This document shows, one piece after another, positions 14,179 through 22,784 of a DNA stretch of 64,000 nt (position 1 is its first letter; every line of letters starts with the position of its first letter). Source of the DNA: an uncultured Bacteroidales bacterium (lineage in GTDB: Bacteria; Bacteroidota; Bacteroidia; Bacteroidales; Muribaculaceae); assembly GCA_902782465.1 (NCBI GenBank), contig CACZNH010000010.1:1-64000 (forward strand), read 5' to 3'. Position numbers and translations under genes: made by a program. The notes under the pieces were generated by a model that saw only the letters and a list, made by a program, of their open reading frames with translations, was not told the DNA's origin and searched no databases.

Positions 14179-16110
14179 ATGAAAGACATTAAACACCTAT
14201 TACGACATTCAGTTTTTATTGTCGCATTATTAGTACCATTTGTTGCTGTTGCTGACGGCTCATGTAGCACAACAATAGATGGCTTGAACTATACTTTGTA
14301 TTATTTAGGAGATCATGAAAGTGCCGTAGCGGAATACGTATCAGTATGTATCCCTGACGATTTCAGCGGTGCAGCCATAATCGCTCCATCTGTTACTGTT
14401 ATTTACTCTTGGCGAGTACAAGTTGGCTATGAGAATGGAAGCCCCATATATGAGACTCGTTCCAAAAATTTGAAAGGAAAAGTAACTACTATCTATGGTA
14501 TATATGGCTCTGGGAGTTCTCAACATCCTAACTTGACAAGTGTATCGATACCAAACACAGTTACCACTATCGGCGATTATGCATTCAGAAAAAGTGCAAT
14601 AACTAGTATCATCATTCCAAACTCAGTTACTATCATCGGTGATCTTGCTTTTGCTTCCTGCAGAAATTTGACGAATATTGATATACCCAACTCGGTTATA
14701 TCTATTGGGGCTCAAGCTTTTAATTGTTGCGAAAGTTTAACTGAATTGACAATACCAAATTCTGTAACTATAATTGGCAATAATGCATTTAATAGCTGTA
14801 ATAGAATTAGAACTGTCACAATCCCAAATTCAATAGAGGAGATTAATAGTTCAGCCTTCAAAGGCTGTTCAAGCATTAATAAAGTATATATTAATGATTT
14901 GGATAAATGGTGCAGGATAAAATTCGGAGATGCAGATTCTAATCCGGCATCTTTCTCCCATCGTTTGTTTTTGAACAATAAAGAACTCATCGATCTCTTG
15001 ATTCCAAATACTGTTACCAGCATAAGCAACTTTGCTTTCAATAACTGCACTGGTTTGAAGAGTGTAACTATTTCTCCCTCAGTCACCAATATAGGTTATC
15101 GTGCGTTTTATAAATGCACTAGTCTGACAAACGCTTGTTTAGGAGATACTGTTTCGATAGTTGACAATCCTGGTGAAATCGGAGAGGATGCCTTTATGGA
15201 GTGCACTGGCTTGACAAATCTAACAATCGGTAACTCTTTTTCAACGATTGGAAATGGCGCGTTCTGCTCTTGTAGTTGTTTGGCGAGTCTCATTATACCC
15301 AATTCTGTAACAGTTATCGGACCAGATAAGTATTGGTATAATTATACTATGGCAAACGGAGCGTTTGCTGGTTGCATTGGTTTGACGAGTGTGAAAATTC
15401 CTAGCTCTGTTACGCGCTTTGGCAAAAATGCATTTGGTGGTTGTAATAATCTTAAAAGAGTAGATATTTCTGATTTGGAGGCTTGGTGTAAGATTAAATA
15501 TGATAGTTATGGAGGGGCATCTAATCCCTGTTATTATGCCCATAAGTTGTATTTGAATGGAGAAGAAATCATTGATCTTGTAATTCCAAATACTGTTAAG
15601 ACAATCAATGATTTAGCATTTGCCGGCTGTGATTTTAAAAGTGTTACCATTTCAAATTTAGTTACAGAAATTGGAATTAGAGCATTTTGTCAATCCACCT
15701 TGACTACACTTACTCTGGGTAATTCGGTTAATTATATAAAAAAAGGAGCTTTTGAATACTGTAGTACATTAAACACGATTTATTCTAAATCTAAAGTTGC
15801 GCCATCAATGTCCGCTTCCGACTGTTTTTTGAATGCCTACAACGCAACAGTATATGTGCCCATTGGAGCTAAGAGAGATTATGAATTGACAAATTATTGG
15901 AATTTATTTCCAAACATTGTTGAGATGGACATGAACGAAACACCTCATGGTGATACTAACGGTGACGGAGCAGTGAATATCGCTGACGTTAATGCTGTAA
16001 TTAATGCTATCTTGAGCAATGGTTCCTCAGATGAGTTTGATATTAATAATGATGGAGCAGTTAATATTGGTGACATTAACGCAATCATTAACATCATCTT
16101 AAAACAATAA
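14179..16110 (+). CDS. BspA-like leucine-rich-repeat surface protein with C-terminal dockerin-like module
   Basis: A secreted or cell-surface protein (643 aa). It has a signal peptide (MKDIKHLLRHSVFIVALLVPFVAVA), then many Treponema/BspA-type repeats of about 23 residues, each carrying variants of LTSVTIPNSVTTIGDYAF. Such repeats mediate binding to host or bacterial surfaces in known BspA proteins. The last about 60 residues hold two Ca-binding-type repeats (GDTNGDGAVNIADVNAVI and DINNDGAVNIGDINAII), resembling a type I dockerin. The start at 14179 is chosen over 14149, which overlaps the previous gene, because it gives the proper signal peptide. It lies 20 bp after the GH13 gene and may be co-transcribed. 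Confidence 0.88.
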   Translation: MKDIKHLLRHSVFIVALLVPFVAVADGSCSTTIDGLNYTLYYLGDHESAVAEYVSVCIPDDFSGAAIIAPSVTVIYSWRVQVGYENGSPIYETRSKNLKGKVTTIYGIYGSGSSQHPNLTSVSIPNTVTTIGDYAFRKSAITSIIIPNSVTIIGDLAFASCRNLTNIDIPNSVISIGAQAFNCCESLTELTIPNSVTIIGNNAFNSCNRIRTVTIPNSIEEINSSAFKGCSSINKVYINDLDKWCRIKFGDADSNPASFSHRLFLNNKELIDLLIPNTVTSISNFAFNNCTGLKSVTISPSVTNIGYRAFYKCTSLTNACLGDTVSIVDNPGEIGEDAFMECTGLTNLTIGNSFSTIGNGAFCSCSCLASLIIPNSVTVIGPDKYWYNYTMANGAFAGCIGLTSVKIPSSVTRFGKNAFGGCNNLKRVDISDLEAWCKIKYDSYGGASNPCYYAHKLYLNGEEIIDLVIPNTVKTINDLAFAGCDFKSVTISNLVTEIGIRAFCQSTLTTLTLGNSVNYIKKGAFEYCSTLNTIYSKSKVAPSMSASDCFLNAYNATVYVPIGAKRDYELTNYWNLFPNIVEMDMNETPHGDTNGDGAVNIADVNAVINAILSNGSSDEFDINNDGAVNIGDINAIINIILKQ

Positions 16111-16131
16111 ATAGAAACTACTCATCCAAAT

Positions 16132-16166
16132 AAATCGAGTGGAGGCGATCACTTCACTCGATTTTT
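16132..16166 (+). terminator. Terminator after the BspA-like gene
   Basis: AATCGAGTG (16133-16141) and CACTCGATT (16155-16163) form a 9-bp stem followed by TTT, 22 bp after the stop codon. This ends the AT-rich island. Confidence 0.75.
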
Positions 16167-16277
16167 CTTATGAGCCGAAAGCATCGTCGCAGTTGCGGGC
16201 AGCATATCAATAAGATACACTTTTGTAGCTTAGCGTAAAGGCCAATTGATGCCAACTCCAGCTACGGACTCAGAGAT

Positions 16278-16373
16278 AAAATATCCGATGACCCCGATTT
16301 TTTTTAGTGCAAAATGTCCGATGACCCCGATTTTTTTTTAGTGTAAAATATCCGATGACCCCGATTTTTGATT
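16278..16373. repeat. Three tandem copies of a 33-34 bp repeat
   Basis: Each copy reads AAAATATCCGATGACCCCGA and then a T-run and AGTG. Copies start at 16278, 16311 (ATGTCC variant) and 16345. The last is shortened and runs into the stop codon of the patatin gene. The remainder of 16167-16277 holds nothing recognisable. Confidence 0.8.
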
Positions 16374-18429
16374 AGAACTCGAAGCCGAGGTTGATGTAGA
16401 TGCCGATTTGCTTGGTGAAGTTGCTCCAGCTCAGGGAGCCGCCCAGGGGACCGAGGATGCTGTTGTAGGCATAGGCGAGTTGCGCGCCCCAAATGGGCCT
16501 GCCGTTAAAGATGTCGCCTAGTTTGTAACTATCCTTGGCCACATGTCCCTTGACCATGAGATAGTGTTCCTTGTACAGGCGCTGCTGCAGATTGAATCCA
16601 GCCACGAGCACATTCTTGTTCATGATATGGCAGTTTCCGAAGCCCGAGAACGGCAGTTGCTGGGCATAATAGATACCGCCACGGTTACCGCCCATCATGT
16701 TCATGGCCGTAATAGGGATGTCGTGGCCAAACAGCATTCGCCCATAAAGCATCGGCTGCAGGCAGGTTGTACTGGTCAACGGCAGGGCAAAACGCCACCG
16801 CGCGCTCACCTCGCTGAATCCGGCATGGCCTTTCCATTGGGCAAAGTTATCGGTGTAATAGGCATAGCGGGCCTGGGCACGCATACCCTTGCGGGTAAAA
16901 TACCAGTGGTCCTCGGTATTGTATTGTGCGCTGGCATGGTAGCTGAAATAGTAATCGTTTGTACGGTAAGTGTTTGCCCGGCATTCATCGATGTCAGCCC
17001 ATTCTTGCGAGATATCAAATTTATACAATACATCATAATGATGGTAATGCTCCCACGAGATGCCCGCGTTGAAATTCAGGTTGAGCGCATCAAACGAGAG
17101 CAGCGTGGCATTGGCCTTCTGATAGATGAACTTCACGTTGTCTGTGCGGTATTTGCCCTGATACAGGTCGATTTCCTCGTGCCATATCTCGTAGGAAAGG
17201 CCCAGCTTGCGATTGGGCTTGGGTATCATGTTCCACCCCAGCCTTGCCATCGTGCGCTTACCCAGCCTGAGCGTGAGATCCAGCGTCTTATCCAGCTTAT
17301 TTCCGAAGTAATAGGTCGCACCGATCTGTGCTGCAACCAGTTCCTCGTTATCGTAACGCAGGCCGATGCTCGCCTTGATGGAGTTCTTGGCGTTTTCCTC
17401 GTTCACGAGCTTGTTGGCACGGGTGTTGTCCACATCATCCAGGCTGATGATGCTGTAGTTGGGTTTATAGTCATCGGGCACGCCGACCATTCTTTTCAGC
17501 ATCATGATGGAGTCCATCTGTGCCCTTGTCGCCACCTCGCCTCGGCGAATCAGTTCCTTAATGGCCGAGTGGTAGAAGTGGGCTGCCGAGTAGCCCCTGA
17601 CGGGAACGTGAATCACCAGGTCGCAATACTTCTCATTCTCGGTGCTGCGGTTGTGGATGTCGGCACCAACCGACCGCTCGAGAATATCGGACGTGGAGTA
17701 GTATTTATCGTTCAGACCCAGGTCGGTCCTGATACCGATGACGATGTCGGCACCCATCTTGCGTGCCAGGTCGGCAGGGAAGTTGTTCTTGGTGCCGCCG
17801 TCAACCAGGATATAGGGATCCATCCTCACGGGAGCGAAGACGCCGGGAACCGCCATACTCGCACGGATTGAACGTGCCAGCGAGCCGTGGTCCAGCACTA
17901 CCTCACTGTCGGTGATGAGGTCGGTGGCGATGCAGCCAAAGGGGCGTGGCAGCGACTTGAAGTCGATGTCCTCGGGCTGGCGCAGGTAGTGGCGCAGGGT
18001 CTTCTCGACGTTAGTGCCACGGATGAAGCCGCCCGCCAGAGAGTCCTTGCTGTGGTCCAGGAACACACGGTAGTCAAACAGGTAAATGTTCTGTCGCTCG
18101 CGCTCATCGAGGGTCTGTGACCTCATCGACAGGCGGTCACGCAGGATGTCTCCCCAGTCCATGCTGTTGACAATGTCCTCGATGTCCTCGGCATCATAGC
18201 CCACGGCATACATGCCGCCGATGATGCTGCCCATCGAGGTACCGGTGACCATATCGATGGGGATGCCAGCTTCTTCCAGCACCTTAAGGGCACCGATGTG
18301 GATGGCACCCATGGCACCGCCGCCGCACAGCACCACAGCGACTTTTTTACGCTGCTTCTCCACGACTGGCTGGGCGGTCATGCCGACGACCGCCAGCAGC
18401 AAGATAAGAGATGAGATGAATCGTTTCAT
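16372..18429 (-). CDS. Patatin-like phospholipase with outer-membrane beta-barrel
   Basis: A 685-residue protein with signal peptide (MKRFISSLILLLAVVGMTAQ) and a patatin domain. The oxyanion loop is GGGAMG (36-41), the nucleophile Ser65 sits in GTSMG, and the catalytic Asp210 is in DGG. The C-terminal half (from about residue 370) consists of alternating beta strands and ends in Phe (YINLGFEF), as in outer-membrane barrels. This is the arrangement of PlpD-like type Vd secreted lipases. Start 18429 is preferred because it gives a signal peptide; the frame extends to 18558 without adding anything sensible. Likely role: surface or secreted lipid hydrolysis. Substrate not deducible. Confidence 0.9.
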   Translation of the reverse strand: MKRFISSLILLLAVVGMTAQPVVEKQRKKVAVVLCGGGAMGAIHIGALKVLEEAGIPIDMVTGTSMGSIIGGMYAVGYDAEDIEDIVNSMDWGDILRDRLSMRSQTLDERERQNIYLFDYRVFLDHSKDSLAGGFIRGTNVEKTLRHYLRQPEDIDFKSLPRPFGCIATDLITDSEVVLDHGSLARSIRASMAVPGVFAPVRMDPYILVDGGTKNNFPADLARKMGADIVIGIRTDLGLNDKYYSTSDILERSVGADIHNRSTENEKYCDLVIHVPVRGYSAAHFYHSAIKELIRRGEVATRAQMDSIMMLKRMVGVPDDYKPNYSIISLDDVDNTRANKLVNEENAKNSIKASIGLRYDNEELVAAQIGATYYFGNKLDKTLDLTLRLGKRTMARLGWNMIPKPNRKLGLSYEIWHEEIDLYQGKYRTDNVKFIYQKANATLLSFDALNLNFNAGISWEHYHHYDVLYKFDISQEWADIDECRANTYRTNDYYFSYHASAQYNTEDHWYFTRKGMRAQARYAYYTDNFAQWKGHAGFSEVSARWRFALPLTSTTCLQPMLYGRMLFGHDIPITAMNMMGGNRGGIYYAQQLPFSGFGNCHIMNKNVLVAGFNLQQRLYKEHYLMVKGHVAKDSYKLGDIFNGRPIWGAQLAYAYNSILGPLGGSLSWSNFTKQIGIYINLGFEF

Positions 18430-18482
18430 TGAGTCAATAACTATTATTTCATTGGTGTCTGGAAAAAGCCCCAAAGGTTGAA

Positions 18483-18710
18483 GGCCGTAGGCCTGACAAG
18501 AATATAGGCAGGTGGTGGAGCGGGCCATTGGCCCGCAAACCCCTGCGGAAGGGACCACACAATAGATTAGCCCTGTAAGGGCGACAGGCTGTGTGGCAAT
18601 TCTGCCACCCCTATCGGGGTTTGTTGATTAAAATGCCCATGAACAAGGGTTCCAGTCGGCTACGCCTCCTTTCACCTCCTGCCTATTACTCTTGTCGCCC
18701 CTAACGGGGC
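18483..18710. repeat. Cluster of five small GC-rich palindromes
   Basis: The gene-free stretch 18430-18866 holds five palindromes with 3-4 base loops: GGCCgtaGGCC (18483-18493), GCGGGCCattGGCCCGC (18520-18536), GCCCTgtaAGGGC (18570-18582), ACCCCtatcGGGGT (18607-18620) and GCCCCtaacGGGGC (18697-18710). Two of them are associated with GTCGCCC/GGGCGAC words. It looks like a composite intergenic repeat of the kind scattered in Bacteroidales genomes; it would lie in the patatin gene's leader if transcription starts at the -7 element near 18745. Confidence 0.5.
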
Positions 18711-18741
18711 TTTTGCCGGACACTATTGAACTTTTTTTTTG

Positions 18742-18749
18742 CAAAGGTA
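18742..18749 (-). promoter_or_regulatory. -7 element, possibly for the patatin gene
   Basis: TACCTTTG plus C on the minus strand; no TTTG at -33. If used, the leader would be about 305 bases and contain the palindrome cluster. Confidence 0.4.
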
Positions 18750-18800
18750 GTGATTTTTTTTTCCAGCACATAGTTGTATTCGTGTTCCTTTTCCCAAAAG

Positions 18801-18831
18801 AAAGACAGCCCCGCGATTCGCAGGGCTGCCT
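18801..18831 (-). terminator. Terminator of the MBG-repeat gene
   Basis: On the minus strand GGCAGCCC-tGCG-aat-CGCg-GGGCTG is followed by TCTTTCTTTT. It lies about 35 bp after the stop at 18867. Confidence 0.75.
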
Positions 18832-18866
18832 TGTTCAGTGAGAAGTCTCACTGTGAAGTGGATTGT

Positions 18867-21212
18867 TTACTTCACGATGTACTTCTTGCCGTTGTGGATG
18901 TAGATACCACTGTTGGTGGGAGCAGCAACACGGCGGCCATCGATGGTGTACCATGCGCCATTGTCCATCTGGTCAGCATTCAGCTCATCCACTGCGGTCG
19001 GATAGAGGAGATAAATCTCATAGGTATAGATGATGGTTGCGTCCATACCATAGTAGTATTCACCACTATCGTCAATGCTCAGGATGATAGCATACCTGCC
19101 AACCTCAGTGGGAGGAGTAGTGCTCTCCTCGCCGGTACCCAGGTTCTTGTAGATAACGGTTACATTACCACTGCCCTCAGGAACAGTAATGGTAGCGCCA
19201 TGCTGGTTGCCGTCATACTTGATTTGCTTCTCGGGGAAGACGGCGGTGTACTCGCAAGGACGACGGTCGATGGTGAATTCGCCGTAGTTCTTCTTCTCGA
19301 TACCAGCGTAGTATGCACCCTCGGTTACCTCAACAAATACAGCATAGGTGCCGGGCTCAACGGGGCCTTCATTATCAACTGTTCTGTTGGCGGGCACGTA
19401 GGTTACAATCACATCACCGTCACCATTATAGATTACGGTTGCGGGATGTTCATTACCGTCATATACACAGTCCTCAGGAATAATCACAATGAGTTCAGGC
19501 TCAATCTTGCTGATGGTAAAGCTACCGTAGCTGGTGTTATCCATGCCGACGTAGTTCTCAGTCTCGGTTACCTCAACGAATACCTCATAGGTACCGGGCT
19601 CTACGGGAGCTTCGGTTGAAATATTACCCTCGCTGTCCTTGTAGGTTACAATCACGTCACCGTCACCATTATAGGTATAGGTTGCAGCATGCTCCTCACC
19701 GTCATATACACAGTCCTCAGGAACAACTACATTAAGTTCGGGCTGGTATTTAATGTAGAAATAAACGGTATTTACACCGATGGTTTGCATGTCGTAATCA
19801 CCGTAGATGGGGAACTCGTATTTTCCGGGCTCGGTGTACTCAACAGGATAGTCTAATACACCACCAAGGGTTACCACGAAGGTCTTGGGCGTGCCATCGT
19901 AAACCTGGGTCTCAGGATTAACGGTCATGTCGATGGTGCGAACATCCTCCCACTCCTGGTCCAGCTCGTCCAAGTAGGTGTAGCTACCCTGATTGTTGAT
20001 GCGAAGCTTCAAGGTGTGGATGTCGTCAACGTCGGGATTGAAGTTCAGATTGAAGTTCAGGTCGAAGGCAGTGTTCGAAACCAGTTCGCCCTCGATGGGG
20101 AGCCACTCACCACCATCTACCGAATACTCCATGTGGCCATTCAGACCGAAGGGGTGCTTGTAGTAACCCCAAACACGAGCGGGATGATCTGCGGGCAGGT
20201 CGTTCCATTCGGGAATGTCATAAACCTCAACATGATATTCTGCCTCGGGATCGGGCTCAGGCTCATCAATATCAATTTCACTGACGCTCACCAAGAAGGA
20301 CAGCTCGACGGTTTCGCCGGCTGCGAGCTCCATGTTTCTCCAGCAGAAGCCCATACCGCTGTCGTAGGTTTCGCCCTCTACCTTGTAGAATTCATCTTCC
20401 ACGTCATAATCCCACGTTGCAGAAGAACCTGATCCGTGCTGGACATCGCACTTGTTGTCATATTGTGTTGCGCCAGAGATCTCATTAAGAGTGTAGTTGT
20501 TACAGTACTGGCCAAACCACCAATCATCGACAGGGGTCACACCATTAATACCATCACCGAAAATGGCAGTGAACACGGGAACCTTTTCACCAGGTTCTGC
20601 CAGTTCATCTTTTTTGTACTTCATGTCCAAGCCGTAAACCTGGCCCTGTTCATTGCGCAGGCAGTAGATTGAAGCACTGTCATTATCGCCAATCATGATG
20701 TCGGCCCACACACCCAGCGATACGGTCCTGTACCCATCATCAAGCAACCATACTACTGTTGCATTGTTTTTCAGCGTATAGATAACCCTGGCTGCGTATT
20801 CGCCAGCAGGTTCCACGCGCGCCGAGAAGTTCACACTATGGCTGGTAGTTCCACTCTCGGCATTACACTTAACAGCGCTATAGCTGCCAACCTTCATTGC
20901 AGCGATAAAGCCAGCACCGGCATCGGGTTGACCACTGACCGGATAAGCATAGGTTGACGAGTAATACTTACCTTCAATTTCGCCAATAATGCTGACACCG
21001 TGAACGTCGCCGATAGAGCTAGGCATAGCTCGTTGCTGTTGAGTACAGTAATAAATGTGGTTAGGATTCTCAATCGTTCCCAATGTAAGATATCCACTGG
21101 GGAGATATGAGTAAACTGCTGAGCGAGCGGGAGCCTTAGTGGGCTGTGCGCTCACCTGAAGACCGCAAAGGACTGCAGCCATCACTAAAAATAAATAAGT
21201 TACTTTTTTCAT
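18867..21212 (-). CDS. Secreted protein with three MBG-type beta repeats and T9SS-like C-terminal tail
   Basis: The 781-residue product has a signal peptide ending VSAQ and a unique N-terminal region of about 300 residues (GYLTLGTIENPNHIYY at the start). Near the C-terminus it has three tandem repeats of about 75 residues, each starting with a variant of VPEDCVYDGEEHAATYTYNG and ending GSFTI. These resemble MBG/Ig-like beta domains of bacterial surface proteins. The final about 30 residues (WYTIDGRRVAAPTNSGIYI, then KKYIVK) match the style of T9SS type A sorting tails. Its function is probably surface-exposed binding or adhesion; I do not recognise the N-terminal part. No co-directional partner lies close by. 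Confidence 0.75.
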   Translation of the reverse strand: MKKVTYLFLVMAAVLCGLQVSAQPTKAPARSAVYSYLPSGYLTLGTIENPNHIYYCTQQQRAMPSSIGDVHGVSIIGEIEGKYYSSTYAYPVSGQPDAGAGFIAAMKVGSYSAVKCNAESGTTSHSVNFSARVEPAGEYAARVIYTLKNNATVVWLLDDGYRTVSLGVWADIMIGDNDSASIYCLRNEQGQVYGLDMKYKKDELAEPGEKVPVFTAIFGDGINGVTPVDDWWFGQYCNNYTLNEISGATQYDNKCDVQHGSGSSATWDYDVEDEFYKVEGETYDSGMGFCWRNMELAAGETVELSFLVSVSEIDIDEPEPDPEAEYHVEVYDIPEWNDLPADHPARVWGYYKHPFGLNGHMEYSVDGGEWLPIEGELVSNTAFDLNFNLNFNPDVDDIHTLKLRINNQGSYTYLDELDQEWEDVRTIDMTVNPETQVYDGTPKTFVVTLGGVLDYPVEYTEPGKYEFPIYGDYDMQTIGVNTVYFYIKYQPELNVVVPEDCVYDGEEHAATYTYNGDGDVIVTYKDSEGNISTEAPVEPGTYEVFVEVTETENYVGMDNTSYGSFTISKIEPELIVIIPEDCVYDGNEHPATVIYNGDGDVIVTYVPANRTVDNEGPVEPGTYAVFVEVTEGAYYAGIEKKNYGEFTIDRRPCEYTAVFPEKQIKYDGNQHGATITVPEGSGNVTVIYKNLGTGEESTTPPTEVGRYAIILSIDDSGEYYYGMDATIIYTYEIYLLYPTAVDELNADQMDNGAWYTIDGRRVAAPTNSGIYIHNGKKYIVK

Positions 21213-21307
21213 AATGAATCAATTATAAATTAGATAATACGTTAGTATCTACTGGGGTTCAATCCTAAAACAAACTGCCTGTTTATTTCTTGGAAAAAAT
21301 GTTTTTG

Positions 21308-21335
21308 CAAAGTTACACTTTATACCTCATACAAA
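21308..21335 (-). promoter_or_regulatory. Possible promoter of the MBG-repeat gene
   Basis: A -7 TAACTTTG (21315-21308) is preceded by TTTG (21335-21332), but with only 16 bases between them, shorter than the usual 19-21. The rest of 21213-21464 is AT-rich and featureless. Confidence 0.4.
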
Positions 21336-21464
21336 GCATCAATTTCGTGTTAATAAAACTTAAAATTATTAACATTTTTAACCAGAAACATGATTAGAGT
21401 AGTAAATACTCATCTAATTGAATGAATATACAAGCAAGCCAAGGGACTAGCAGGGCTAGTCAGT

Positions 21465-22784
21465 TTACCGCAGGGTCACCTCGAGGATGGTGTCAACACC
21501 GGTGGGGACGGCAGGCAACTGGATAGTGATGCCGTCGGCGACGGCCGTGTAGCGCAGCCGGGTCTTGTCGCTGAAGAGGCGCACCTGCTTGACCTGCTTG
21601 CCGCTCAAGGGCAGGTAGAGGGCGTTGTCCTTGAGATTGAGGATGTGGACATACAAGGTGTTGCCACGCTGCGTGGTCACGCCCCAGTCGTGCGGGGGAA
21701 TGCAGCCGCCACGGGTGCCGTAGATGCTCTCACCGTTGATGCGCATCCACTCGCCCAGCTGATGCAGGCGCTCGATGGCTTCAGTCGGGAGGCAGCCGTC
21801 GGGGCGCGGGCCCACGTTGATGAGCAGATTGCCATTGCGGCCTGCGGCACGCACCAGGGTGCGGATAATCTGGTCGCCGCTCTTGTAGTTCTTGTCGGTG
21901 ATGCGGTAACCCCAGGTGCGGTTCATCGTCATGCAGGTCTCCAGCGGCAACTGGCTGATACCGTTCTCGCCCGAATAGCCCGCGGTGTTCTCGCCAGGCA
22001 CGTCCTGTTCAAAAATCTGGATATCCTCGCCCGGGATAGGTACCTCGTGATGGTTGTTGCCGATGAGGCAAGAGGGCTGCAGGCGGTGGATGAGGGCGTA
22101 CTGCTCATCCAGTTGCCAGTCGAAGGGGACCGTGTCGGCATCATGCTCCCACTTGCCGTCGAACCAGATGGCGCCAATGGGGCCGTAGTTGGTCAGCAAC
22201 TCGGTCAACTGGTCGTTCATGAACTTGTAGTATTGGGGCCAGTTGGTGGTCGAGGGGTCGTGGGGCAAATCGTTCTTGTGACGGCTCAAGGGATAGTCCA
22301 GGCGGTGCCAATCCAGATGGGAATAGTAGAAGTGCAGCTTGATGCCGTGACGCTGGCAAGCATCGGCGAGTTCCTTCAACACATCGCGCTTGAAGGGGGT
22401 GGCATCGACGATGTTATAGTCGCTGACGTTGCTCTTGAACATCGAGAAGCCGTCGTGATGGCGCGAGGTGATGCAGATGTAGCGGGCACCGGCATCCTTG
22501 ATGGTGCGCACCCACTCGTCGGCGTCAAATCGCGACGGGTAGAAGCCCGCGGGCAACTGGGCATACTCGTCACGGTCGATTCTCTTGTTGTGCATCACCC
22601 ACTCGCCGTCGGCAAGCATGGAATAGACGCCCCAGTGGATGAAGACACCGAGTTTGTTGTCCTGAAACTCCTGACGGGCACGCAGGTTTTCGTCGGTGGG
22701 GATATAGACCGATTGCTGGGCGGCGGCGCCGAGCCATGCGATAAACGCCAGCACTATGGCGATAGATGATTTACCGGGAAACAT
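21465..22784 (-). CDS. Alpha-L-fucosidase, GH29
   Basis: A secreted retaining fucosidase of 439 residues. A signal peptide is at residues 1-23 (ending GAAAQQ). The family segments FGVFIHWG-like LGVFIHWGVYS (45-55) and SRHHDGFSMF (108-117) are present, with the nucleophile Asp209 in IWFDGKWEHD. GH29 enzymes release alpha-L-fucose from host mucin glycans or plant xyloglucan. The start at 22784 is chosen for the signal peptide; it overlaps the 3' end of the upstream esterase gene by 14 bp, so the two are an operon. Confidence 0.92.
   Translation of the reverse strand: MFPGKSSIAIVLAFIAWLGAAAQQSVYIPTDENLRARQEFQDNKLGVFIHWGVYSMLADGEWVMHNKRIDRDEYAQLPAGFYPSRFDADEWVRTIKDAGARYICITSRHHDGFSMFKSNVSDYNIVDATPFKRDVLKELADACQRHGIKLHFYYSHLDWHRLDYPLSRHKNDLPHDPSTTNWPQYYKFMNDQLTELLTNYGPIGAIWFDGKWEHDADTVPFDWQLDEQYALIHRLQPSCLIGNNHHEVPIPGEDIQIFEQDVPGENTAGYSGENGISQLPLETCMTMNRTWGYRITDKNYKSGDQIIRTLVRAAGRNGNLLINVGPRPDGCLPTEAIERLHQLGEWMRINGESIYGTRGGCIPPHDWGVTTQRGNTLYVHILNLKDNALYLPLSGKQVKQVRLFSDKTRLRYTAVADGITIQLPAVPTGVDTILEVTLR

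Noticed and set aside
16278..16373. CRISPR array
   Set aside because: The three repeats are head-to-tail with no unique spacers and no cas gene is present.
18570..18710. Rho-independent terminators of the patatin gene
   Set aside because: These hairpins are upstream of the gene on its strand and lack T-runs in a consistent direction.
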